Assembly (NCBI GenBank): GCA_023453725.1
Contig: JAEXTB010000245.1
Span: 1 to 16,707, forward strand
Reading direction: 5' to 3'
Length of the DNA: 16,707 nt
DNA from: Bacillota bacterium
Lineage (GTDB): Bacteria > Bacillota > Clostridia > Christensenellales > CAG-138
In this document: one piece after another, positions 7,990-13,539 of the stretch
Position numbering within the stretch: the first letter of the stretch is position 1
Layout: each line of letters starts with the position of its first letter
Translations under genes and position numbers: made by a program
The notes under the pieces: model-generated
Told to the model about the DNA's origin: nothing
What the model saw: only the letters and a program-made list of their open reading frames with translations
Databases searched by the model: none

Positions 7990-9255
7990 ATGATTCTGAA
8001 GGAATTACAGGCATTTCCCGCCTCACAGGAGGCTATTTCGGCCGTATGGAAAGCCGAAAGTGAACTACACGAGGTCTTTTGTGAAATCGACGCCATAGAG
8101 GCAAACAACCAGTGGAAGGTGCTCCAGGCTTTTCAAACGGAGGGCGTTGCACAGCGCCATTTTGCCCAGACCACAGGATATGGGTACGATGATATCGGCC
8201 GCGACACGTTAGAACGCATATTTGCAAAAACGTTTGAAGCCGAGGATGCGTTGGTGCGGCCGCAGATTGTCAATGGCACACACGCGCTGTACCTGATGCT
8301 CTCCGGCATTCTGCGCCCGGGAGATACGCTGCTGTGCGTGACAGGCAAGCCTTATGATACGTTAGAGCAGGCAATCGGCGGAACGGAAGGGTATGGTTCT
8401 TTGCAGGAATATGGCATCCGCTACCGCGAAATTCCGCTTTGCAACGATACCATCGATATTGCGGGCTTGCTTTCTGTACTGAATGAGGACAGCAGCATAC
8501 GGATGGTCTATGCGCAGCGTTCCCGCGGCTATGCCTGGCGGGAGGCGATATCCCTGAATGCACTTCAAGAGGTATTTGAAGCCATAAAAAAACACCATCC
8601 GGACGTGATCATTGCGATAGACAACTGTTATGGGGAATTTACCGGAACGCAGGAGCCTACCGCAATCGGCGCCGATCTTATGGCTGGCTCGCTCATTAAA
8701 AACCCCGGCGGCGGCCTTGCACCTACCGGTGGTTATATTGCGGGAAAACGCGAGTTGGTGGAAAAGATCGGCCACAGGCTGACGGTGCCGGGCTTGGGCC
8801 GAGAGGTTGGCTCTTATGCAGGTTCCTACTTGCCGTTCTATCAGGGATTGTTTTTAGCGCCGCATGTCACAGCGCAGGCGTTAAAATCCGCGGCGCTGTT
8901 TGCCCGTGTCTTTGAAAATGCGGGTATGATCAGCATGCCAAGAAGCGATGCAACGCGTTCGGACATTATACAATCGTTGCAGCTGCCCACCAAAGAGGCG
9001 CTTGTAGCGTTCTGCCAAAGCATACAAAAAGCCGCCCCAGTTGACAGCAATGCTGTGCCCGAACCGTGGGATATGCCGGGCTACAGCCATCAGGTCATCA
9101 TGGCAGCGGGTACGTTTGTACAGGGAGCATCAATTGAATTGAGTGCGGACGCGCCGATCCGGGAGCCGTATATCGCCTATATCCAGGGCGCTTTGACATA
9201 TGCGCATGGGCGGTTGGGGGCAATGCTGGCGCTGGATGCGCTGCTAAAAGTGTAG
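7990..9255 (+). CDS. YnbB-type PLP-dependent enzyme (methionine gamma-lyase/aluminium resistance family)
   Basis: Fold-type I pyridoxal-phosphate enzyme of the family annotated as Met_gamma_lyase or aluminium resistance protein; the B. subtilis homologue YnbB also lies near hfq. Seen: TLERIFAKTFEAEDALVRPQ with NGTHALYLML (cofactor phosphate region), IAIDNCYGEFT (Asp contacting the pyridine ring) and GSLIKNPGGGLAPTGGYIAGK, with Lys237 the likely Schiff-base lysine. The true substrate is not established for this family. Start choice: ATG 7972 is in frame but has no good ribosome binding site. AAAAGGGA (7975-7982) stands 7 nt before ATG 7990, giving 421 residues. It is the last gene of the operon and converges on lexA with a 1-bp gap. 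Confidence 0.88.
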   Translation: MILKELQAFPASQEAISAVWKAESELHEVFCEIDAIEANNQWKVLQAFQTEGVAQRHFAQTTGYGYDDIGRDTLERIFAKTFEAEDALVRPQIVNGTHALYLMLSGILRPGDTLLCVTGKPYDTLEQAIGGTEGYGSLQEYGIRYREIPLCNDTIDIAGLLSVLNEDSSIRMVYAQRSRGYAWREAISLNALQEVFEAIKKHHPDVIIAIDNCYGEFTGTQEPTAIGADLMAGSLIKNPGGGLAPTGGYIAGKRELVEKIGHRLTVPGLGREVGSYAGSYLPFYQGLFLAPHVTAQALKSAALFARVFENAGMISMPRSDATRSDIIQSLQLPTKEALVAFCQSIQKAAPVDSNAVPEPWDMPGYSHQVIMAAGTFVQGASIELSADAPIREPYIAYIQGALTYAHGRLGAMLALDALLKV

Positions 9256-9256
9256 C

Positions 9257-9880
9257 TTAATAGCTGCGCATAAGGCCGATTACTTTGCCTACGACCTCAA
9301 CATCGCTATATGCGACATAGATAGGCTGCATGGTGGAGTTTTCCGGCTGCAGCCGGACACGGTTGTTTTCTTTATCCTCATAGAAACGTTTTACGGTGGC
9401 GCGTTCGCCCTGTATGCGGGCAACGACAATATCCCCGTTGTGTGTCTGCAGACCGTTGTGCACCACGATATAGTCCCCGTGGAACATGCCGGCGTCTATC
9501 ATGCTGCTGCCCTCAATTTTGAGGATGAAGACTTCATCCTTACTTGCTCCGTGCAACAGCTGAGGCGGAAGAACAAATTCCTCTTCTATGTTCTCAATGG
9601 CAAGTATGGGAGAACCCGCCGCCACATTGCCCACCAGGGGAACGGGCATGCCACCGGATGCGACCTGTGAATCGGTAATCACCAGGGAACGCTGCTTTGC
9701 AGGGTTGCGCTGGATCAGTCCCTGCTGTTCAAGCTTTGTGAGGTGCGCATGAACAGTGGAGGTAGAGGCCAAGCCGACCGCCGTGCAGATTTCCCGTACG
9801 GTGGGAGGAAAGCTGTTTTTCTCGTAATAGGATACGATAAAATCGTAGATCGCTTTTTGCGGATTGCGCAGTTTCTTCAT
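9257..9880 (-). CDS. lexA: SOS repressor LexA
   Basis: Transcriptional repressor of the SOS response that cleaves itself when RecA filaments form. The N-terminal winged helix-turn-helix is visible (QKAIYDFIVSYYEKNSFPPTVREI, then VGLASTSTVHAHLTKLEQQGLI). The cleavage site is Ala88-Gly89 in NVAAGSP, and the Ser126/Lys164 catalytic dyad lies in GSSMIDAG and ATVKRFY. At 207 residues it is full length and looks functional. The ATG start at 9880 has a perfect AGGAGG upstream. A promoter with an overlapping degenerate SOS-box candidate suggests autoregulation. No hairpin terminator separates it from the convergent ynbB gene. Confidence 0.97.
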   Translation of the reverse strand: MKKLRNPQKAIYDFIVSYYEKNSFPPTVREICTAVGLASTSTVHAHLTKLEQQGLIQRNPAKQRSLVITDSQVASGGMPVPLVGNVAAGSPILAIENIEEEFVLPPQLLHGASKDEVFILKIEGSSMIDAGMFHGDYIVVHNGLQTHNGDIVVARIQGERATVKRFYEDKENNRVRLQPENSTMQPIYVAYSDVEVVGKVIGLMRSY

Positions 9881-9919
9881 GGCGGACCTCCTGACAGGTA
9901 TACATTCGACCGTGCCTTA

Positions 9920-9948
9920 AGTATAGCATGAATAGAACAGTTTGAAAA
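9920..9948 (-). promoter_or_regulatory. candidate lexA promoter
   Basis: On the minus strand, -35 TTTTCA (9943-9948, four of six) and -10 TATACT (9920-9925) are separated by 17 bp. Transcription would begin near 9913, giving a leader of about 33 nt that holds AGGAGG. The -35 overlaps the LexA-box candidate at 9945-9958. Confidence 0.6.
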
Positions 9949-9958
9949 CGTTCGTTCG
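9945..9958. promoter_or_regulatory. candidate LexA (SOS) box in the lexA divergent region
   Basis: On the minus strand the sequence is CGAAC-GAAC-GTTTT. It matches the Firmicute SOS box CGAAC-N4-GTTCG at 8 of 10 defined positions, with one perfect half. It overlaps the lexA -35, where binding would repress lexA. It lies upstream of the promoter proposed for the divergent Cys-rich gene, which it could also affect. A single degenerate site is weak evidence alone; the position beside lexA raises it. Confidence 0.5.
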
Positions 9959-9990
9959 CAAAATATCGCGTAATTGCGTTATGTTTACGC

Positions 9991-10018
9991 TTGAAAACGG
10001 GAAAAAGTAGGGTATGAT
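9991..10018 (+). promoter_or_regulatory. candidate promoter of the Cys-rich protein gene
   Basis: TTGAAA (9991-9996) and TATGAT (10013-10018) are separated by 16 bp on the plus strand. The predicted start near 10025 falls at the AGGAGG, so the leader would be very short. An inverted repeat GCGTAA-N11-TTACGC (9968-9990) lies immediately upstream of the -35. Confidence 0.45.
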
Positions 10019-10039
10019 GGACCAAGGAGGAGTAATACG

Positions 10040-10387
10040 ATGAAACACTGTTTGCTTGACGATGAAAAAGAATGTATAGAATGCGGCGAATGCGACCGCT
10101 GTGATTTAAATCCCGATAAACTCTGCGACAACTGCTGCAAATGTATCGACGAGTGGGAAGGAAACTTTGCACAAATCCCCGTGCAGGATGTTGTAACGGA
10201 GCAGGCCGAGGCTTATCTCTCCGAGTTTTTTGAAGAGGAAGCGGAAGGGGAGGAGAGCGTCATTCCAACATTTGATTTGCCGGATCCCGCGCTCCTTGCC
10301 GAATGGGAGGAAAAGCTTAAAGCGTTTGAAACCAAACAACAGCTTCCCGCTATTCATGGCGCAAGAAAACGCCGGAACAGAGAGTAA
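10040..10387 (+). CDS. Cys-rich small protein of unknown function
   Basis: I do not recognise a named family. The 115-residue protein has AGGAGG (10025-10030) before ATG 10040. Its first 35 residues hold nine cysteines (4, 12, 15, 18, 21, 29, 32, 33, 35), largely as CxxC pairs (ECGECDRCD, LCDNCCKC). That suggests a compact zinc- or Fe-S-binding module. The middle is strongly acidic (EEEAEGEESV), and the C terminus is helical then basic (GARKRRNRE). There is no signal peptide or membrane segment. It is divergent from lexA across 159 bp containing an SOS-box candidate, and converges on a recombinase gene with a 1-bp gap. A role in DNA-damage response or recombination is only a guess from position. 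Confidence 0.75.
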   Translation: MKHCLLDDEKECIECGECDRCDLNPDKLCDNCCKCIDEWEGNFAQIPVQDVVTEQAEAYLSEFFEEEAEGEESVIPTFDLPDPALLAEWEEKLKAFETKQQLPAIHGARKRRNRE

Positions 10388-10388
10388 T

Positions 10389-11561
10389 TTATGGAAAGCT
10401 TGGCTCTTCGCCGGGCTTTTCTGTTGTTATGGGCGATTTTATTATGGGCACTTCGGTTTCTTTCGTTGTCGGTTTTGGCTGCGGCGATACATCAGGTGGC
10501 GTAACAACTGCCGCAGGGTCTTCCCGCAGCTTAATGACCTGTGCCGCAATACGCCGCCTGTCCCGCTCAATTGCTGCATAGTGCTTTCTGGTGGTGTTGA
10601 CGTCCCTATGGCCAAGGATATCGGCCACAAGGTAAATATCGCCCGTCTCCTGGTACAGCATGGTTCCATAAGTGGAACGCAGCTTATGCGGAGATATTTT
10701 TTTTAAAGGCGTTGCGACAGCGGCGTATTTCTTTACCAGGTTTTCAACGGCGCGCACGGTAATGCGCTTTTTCTGCAGCGAAAGAAACAACGCGCTTTCG
10801 TGGCCGGAGAGCGTTTCCATCGGTTCGCGCTGCAGAATATACTTGAGCAGTGCTGAGCGGACTTCCTCACCAAATACGAGTGAGTCCTGGTTTCCGCCTT
10901 TGCGTATGACGAGGAACGAGTTGTTGACAAAATCCAAATGCTCCAGATCTATTCCCACCAGCTCGCTGATGCGGATGCCGGTGCCTAAAAATAACGTGAG
11001 TATGGCGGCATCCCGCGTCTTTGTAAACTTGTGATATTTCTTTTGGGCGGGGGAAAGACCGCCGCCTGATTCCGCAGTGTCGAGTAAATCAGCAACCTCG
11101 TTGGGCTCCAAACGTACAATGGCGCGCTCATGGAGCTTAGGAAGCTCCACAAGCGATGCGACGTTATTCTGTATCATTTCACGCTTGAAGAAGTATTTAA
11201 AGAAGGAACGCAGCGTGGAAAGCTTACGCGCCTTTGCGCGTTCGTGATTTGTGACTTCGCGTTCCTTTCTTAAATATAGGGTGAGATGCTCCAAAAACAG
11301 CTCAATATCGAGCGCTCTGACCTGTTCAAGGTCTGAAAGCGTCAGATTTTTGCTTTCTTTTCCTTTAAAATACTCGATTTCAGCGGTTAAAAACGCAAAG
11401 AACGTCTTTAAATCCACCGCATATCCATACCTGGTCAACACGGAAGTCTGGCTTTCAATCCCTCGGAAATAGGTGCCGCAGCAGCTTGGAAGCTCGTTTA
11501 ACATGGCGCGGAGCTTCCGGGTATATTGCTTTGTATTTTTAATAGAGTAAATTTCCGACAT
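10389..11561 (-). CDS. Xer-like tyrosine recombinase
   Basis: A 390-residue site-specific recombinase. The N-terminal SAM-like core-binding domain covers about 10-140. The catalytic domain has the full set of residues: Arg197 (GTGIRISEL), Lys221 (VIRKGGNQD), His292 and Arg295 (SPHKLRSTYGT), His318 (DILGHRDVNTT) and nucleophile Tyr328 (RKHYAAIE). The inserted loop before the first catalytic Arg (LSPAQKKYHKFTKTRDAAIL) recalls single-recombinase XerS proteins of streptococci more than XerC/XerD. After Tyr328 come 62 residues, the last 40 a Pro/Thr/Lys-rich, probably disordered tail, longer than usual. Start choice: ATG 11561 has AGGAGC (11569-11574) at good spacing; the open frame to 11729 lacks one. 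It probably acts on the inverted repeat at 11883-11920; chromosome resolution or element mobility are both possible. Confidence 0.9.
   Translation of the reverse strand: MSEIYSIKNTKQYTRKLRAMLNELPSCCGTYFRGIESQTSVLTRYGYAVDLKTFFAFLTAEIEYFKGKESKNLTLSDLEQVRALDIELFLEHLTLYLRKEREVTNHERAKARKLSTLRSFFKYFFKREMIQNNVASLVELPKLHERAIVRLEPNEVADLLDTAESGGGLSPAQKKYHKFTKTRDAAILTLFLGTGIRISELVGIDLEHLDFVNNSFLVIRKGGNQDSLVFGEEVRSALLKYILQREPMETLSGHESALFLSLQKKRITVRAVENLVKKYAAVATPLKKISPHKLRSTYGTMLYQETGDIYLVADILGHRDVNTTRKHYAAIERDRRRIAAQVIKLREDPAAVVTPPDVSPQPKPTTKETEVPIIKSPITTEKPGEEPSFP
10395..10420 (+). terminator. terminator of the Cys-rich gene, inside the recombinase coding region
   Basis: Stem AAAGCTTGGC / GCCGGGCTTT (10 bp with two G-T wobbles) closes a TCTTC loop and is followed by TTTT and a T-rich stretch on the plus strand. 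It lies just past the Cys-rich gene stop, within the last codons of the opposing recombinase gene. It lacks a T tail in the minus direction. Confidence 0.65.
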
Positions 11562-11600
11562 GGGGGTGCTCCTATATAAAAAAGGTATTCCAACAAGAAG

Positions 11601-11632
11601 AGTATACCATAAATGGGTTTTAACGAATAGTA
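11601..11632 (-). promoter_or_regulatory. candidate recombinase promoter with overlapping arm sequence
   Basis: On the minus strand -10 TATACT (11601-11606) has no good -35. The -35 position is occupied by the arm copy at 11619-11632. Transcription would start near 11594, giving a leader of about 33 nt. A protein bound to the arm would cover the -35 region, or act as activator at a promoter lacking one. Confidence 0.5.
11619..11632 (+). repeat. lone 14-bp copy of the recombination-site arm
   Basis: TTTAACGAATAGTA is identical to the first 14 bases of the right arm of the inverted repeat at 11905-11920, in the same orientation and 286 bp away. No second arm at the 6-bp spacing is visible here, although TATAC-C-AT just left of it (11603-11610) resembles the outer end of an arm. 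Confidence 0.85.
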
Positions 11633-11882
11633 ATGAGTAAATTGATTTATATCCCAGTAGGCAGAGGAACTGGTGCCGATGTCGTTGGTACAGTAGTAAG
11701 AAACTTTTACTATCTTCCTGCTGATGCATAGGATACAGGTGTCATTCGCAAGAAAAGTGAAAAGTACAAAAAGTATAAACGGAAATGACGCATGCCAAAG
11801 ACAATTTGCAAACATGAAAAGTAAGGGCGCTAAAACCGACTAGGCACCGGGGGACCCAAAATTGTCGGCTCCTTCCTCTCTA

Positions 11883-11920
11883 TATACTATTCGTTAAAGA
11901 CAAGTTTAACGAATAGTATA
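11883..11920. repeat. perfect 16-bp inverted repeat with 6-bp centre (putative recombinase core site)
   Basis: Left arm TATACTATTCGTTAAA (11883-11898) and right arm TTTAACGAATAGTATA (11905-11920) are exact reverse complements around the asymmetric hexamer GACAAG (11899-11904). Two inverted arms around a 6-8 bp asymmetric overlap region is the standard core-site layout for tyrosine recombinases, and a recombinase gene begins 322 bp away. Symmetric arms suit a single recombinase (as in XerH/difH) rather than a XerC/XerD pair. A terminator is less likely, because the stem is AT-rich. The repeat itself is certain; its role is inferred. Confidence 0.8.
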
Positions 11921-12011
11921 ATCGTTTTTGGGGTATATCTGCCGAAATCAACTGTTAACCGCCCTTGCGCCCTTGTTAATGGCCTTAGGAAAAAGATCGC
12001 CTCAGGTGTAC

Positions 12012-12038
12012 AAAAAAAGCCGCCTAAACGGACGGCTT
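12012..12038 (-). terminator. intrinsic terminator of the proC-rnhA unit
   Basis: On the minus strand an 8-bp stem (AAGCCGTC / GGCGGCTT with one G-T pair) closes a 6-nt loop and is followed by an unbroken T run. The hairpin includes the last rnhA codons and its TAG stop, so terminator and coding sequence overlap. Confidence 0.85.
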
Positions 12039-12470
12039 CATATTTTTGATGGCTGCGCGTGCGAGCGCATCGCACCGGTTGTTGTTCTCGTTATCGCTGT
12101 GGCCTTTCACTTTGTGCCAGGTGACATTATGGATGTTTGTTTGCTTGAGCAGCCTCTGCCACAGATCCTGATTTTCTACAGGTTGCTTTCCGGCGGTTTT
12201 CCAACCGTTTCGCTGCCAGTTGATTATCCAATTTTCGGTAAATGCGCGGCATAGATAAGCACTGTCCGTATACAAATCCACTTTACAGGGCTCAAGAAGC
12301 GCCTCAAGGGCGCAGATTGCCGCCATCAATTCCATGCGGTTGTTGGTAGTCTCCCCTTCCCCGCCTGAAATTACCTTTTTATGGTTTTTGTATTGCAGGA
12401 TAGCGCCCCAGCCTCCAGGGCCGGGATTTCCGGAACAAGCGCCATCCGTGTAAATGATAATCTCCTTCAT
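12024..12470 (-). CDS. rnhA: ribonuclease HI
   Basis: Cleaves the RNA strand of RNA-DNA hybrids (R-loops, primers). The 148 residues show the complete type 1 RNase H active site: Asp9 (YTDGACSGNPGPGGWG), Glu47 (NNRMELMAA), Asp69 (LYTDSAYL), His124 (VKGHSDNENN) and Asp134 (RCDALAR). The handle region NWQRNGWKTAGKQPVENQDLW is present, so this is close to the E. coli RNase HI form. ATG 12470 lies 3 nt after the proC stop, with no clear ribosome binding site of its own, so translation is probably coupled to proC. An intrinsic terminator overlaps the stop codon. Confidence 0.95.
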   Translation of the reverse strand: MKEIIIYTDGACSGNPGPGGWGAILQYKNHKKVISGGEGETTNNRMELMAAICALEALLEPCKVDLYTDSAYLCRAFTENWIINWQRNGWKTAGKQPVENQDLWQRLLKQTNIHNVTWHKVKGHSDNENNNRCDALARAAIKNMKPSV

Positions 12471-12473
12471 TAG

Positions 12474-13274
12474 CTATTTAGCCGCAAGCGCGCGGGCTTT
12501 GTCCACGCAGACTTCAACCGCATCCAGCACCGAAGCGCGCATTCCGCCGCGTTCAAGCGCTGCTACGGCCTCTATCGTCGTTCCACCTGGGGAGCAAACC
12601 GCGTCTTTAAGCGCGCCGGGATGCATACCAGTATCGAGCACCATTTTCGCTGCGCCCAGGACTGTTTGCGCAGCCAGTTCATATGCAAGCGCGCGCGGAA
12701 GACCAGCCCGCACACCTCCATCGGCCATGGCTTCAATAAAGAGATAGACATAGGCCGGGCCGCTGCCGGAAACGCCGACCACCGCGTCCATCAAATAGCT
12801 GGGTACAGGTACGGCCTTGCCGGTGGCCATAAACAATGATTGTGCAAACTGGAATTCTTCTTCACTTAATGTATGGTCCATGTCCATTGCAACCGTGCCT
12901 TGTCCTACCATGCAGGGCGTATTGGGCATCACACGCAGTATGCGGCAGTTCGGGACTAGCTCCGCAATATTCGCCCGGCTCCAGCCGGTCACAATTGAGA
13001 TAAGCGCCTTGTTGTTTAAAGGCGCGCTGCACTCACGCAATACGGCGGCACAAATATTGGGCTTTACTGCAAGAAGTATGACGTCACATGCGCTGATCAT
13101 GGCCAGGTTGCTCTGCGCAGTCAACACGCCAAGCTCTGTCTGAAGCGCTTTAATTTTTTCTTTGTTGGGATCAAAAACATACACGCTGGAAGGCGTTACA
13201 AGCCCTTCGCGCAGGATGCCGCGCAAGATTGCTTCCCCCATGTTGCCCGCGCCGATAAACCCGAGTTTTGTCAT
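12474..13274 (-). CDS. proC: pyrroline-5-carboxylate reductase
   Basis: Last step of proline synthesis: NAD(P)H-dependent reduction of pyrroline-5-carboxylate. The 266 residues show the N-terminal Rossmann motif GFIGAGNMGEAILRG, the middle segment RVMPNTPCMVGQGTVAM, and the C-terminal dimerisation and active-site region VSGSGPAYVYLFIEAMADGGVRAGLPR plus HPGALKDAVCSPGGTTIEAVAALE. All are typical and the length is normal. Start choice: the open frame extends upstream to 13394, but ATG 13274 follows GGGGGG and begins with the usual MTKLGFIGAG. It lies downstream of tRNA-Trp on the same strand and may share its transcript. rnhA follows after 3 bp. Confidence 0.96.
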   Translation of the reverse strand: MTKLGFIGAGNMGEAILRGILREGLVTPSSVYVFDPNKEKIKALQTELGVLTAQSNLAMISACDVILLAVKPNICAAVLRECSAPLNNKALISIVTGWSRANIAELVPNCRILRVMPNTPCMVGQGTVAMDMDHTLSEEEFQFAQSLFMATGKAVPVPSYLMDAVVGVSGSGPAYVYLFIEAMADGGVRAGLPRALAYELAAQTVLGAAKMVLDTGMHPGALKDAVCSPGGTTIEAVAALERGGMRASVLDAVEVCVDKARALAAK

Positions 13275-13310
13275 TAGATTTCCCCCCGTGCTTTTGTACT
13301 GCAGATATAA

Positions 13311-13357
13311 GAAAAGTTGACAAACCACTTCCGCTAAGGAAATCGGGCTCATCAACT
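13311..13357 (-). terminator. weak hairpin between tRNA-Trp and proC
   Basis: AGTTGA/TCAACT form 6-bp outer arms (13352-13357 and 13315-13320 as read on the minus strand) around an inner TTCC/GGAA hairpin, followed by TTTTC. It could end or attenuate the tRNA transcript or mark its processing. The stem is short, the loop long and the T tract poor, so this is tentative. Confidence 0.3.
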
Positions 13358-13364
13358 CACGCTT

Positions 13365-13438
13365 TGGCAGGGGCAGAAGGACTCGAACCCTCAAGAACGG
13401 TTTTGGAGACCGCTATGTTACCATTACATCATGCCCCT
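13365..13438 (-). tRNA. tRNA-Trp (anticodon CCA)
   Basis: On the minus strand: acceptor AGGGGCA pairing with TGCCCCT, discriminator G and an encoded CCA (13367-13365). The D arm contains AATGGTAA. The anticodon stem GCGGT/ACCGT encloses loop CTCCAAA, with anticodon CCA, and the T arm contains GGGTTCGAGTCC. All elements fit a functional tRNA-Trp. It has its own strong promoter and lies upstream of proC on the same strand. Confidence 0.95.
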
Positions 13439-13461
13439 ATGCTCAAAAAACCAACATGCGT

Positions 13462-13490
13462 ATTATAGCATTATGCAATACCCATGTCAA
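13462..13490 (-). promoter_or_regulatory. perfect consensus promoter of tRNA-Trp
   Basis: On the minus strand TTGACA (13485-13490), a 17-bp spacer and TATAAT (13462-13467) match the housekeeping sigma consensus at all 12 positions. The predicted start near 13455 is about 17 nt before the mature tRNA. Confidence 0.93.
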
Positions 13491-13539
13491 TGTTGTATAG
13501 AAGCGCGCTCAACATCCCAGAAACAGGCTCCCAAATCGC

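Larger units (their letters stand above)
11562..12011. other. 450-bp AT-rich region between the recombinase gene and rnhA
   Basis: No confident gene. It holds the recombinase promoter, one lone arm repeat (11619-11632), the 38-bp inverted repeat (11883-11920), and a GC-rich patch with complementary CCGAC (11836-11840) and GTCGG (11864-11868). A short frame from ATG 11633 encodes 32 residues (MSKLIYIPVGRGTG...) to TAG 11729. The same frame continues with a Lys-rich stretch to TGA 11786 and then to TAA 11822. It lacks a ribosome binding site, so I do not call it a gene. From 11951 there is a tandem GCCCTTGC/GCCCTTGT and nothing else clear. Base composition is visibly more AT-rich than the flanking genes from 11562 to about 11830. 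Confidence 0.6.

Noticed and set aside
10389..11561. Recombinase as a phage integrase with attachment site in tRNA-Trp
   Set aside because: No tRNA 3' end duplication, phage genes or excisionase is visible, and tRNA-Trp is 1.8 kb away with an intact 3' end; not excluded beyond the window.
11562..11729. N-terminally extended recombinase start at 11729
   Set aside because: AGGAGC sits correctly before ATG 11561. The extension would cross the promoter and arm repeat and reads as unrelated sequence.
11498..11815. Minus-strand open frame of 105 codons with a hydrophobic start
   Set aside because: It overlaps the recombinase start and promoter, has no ribosome binding site and shows no family resemblance.
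11840..11862. CACCGGGGGACCCAAAA as part of a c-di-AMP (ydaO) riboswitch
   Set aside because: The GGGGTGAAT-type partner segments and the pseudo-symmetric second half are absent, and no suitable gene follows on the plus strand.
11883..11930. Palindrome as an intrinsic terminator
   Set aside because: The stem is 25% GC and the T run on the plus strand is 4 nt away; no plus-strand gene precedes it and the minus direction has no T run.
11961..11978. Tandem GCCCTTGC/GCCCTTGT as the start of a repeat array
   Set aside because: Only two 8-bp units; no further copies, so not a CRISPR or iteron array.
12420..13143. Open frames opposite rnhA and proC
   Set aside because: They are shadows of conserved genes on the other strand, without ribosome binding sites or recognisable products.
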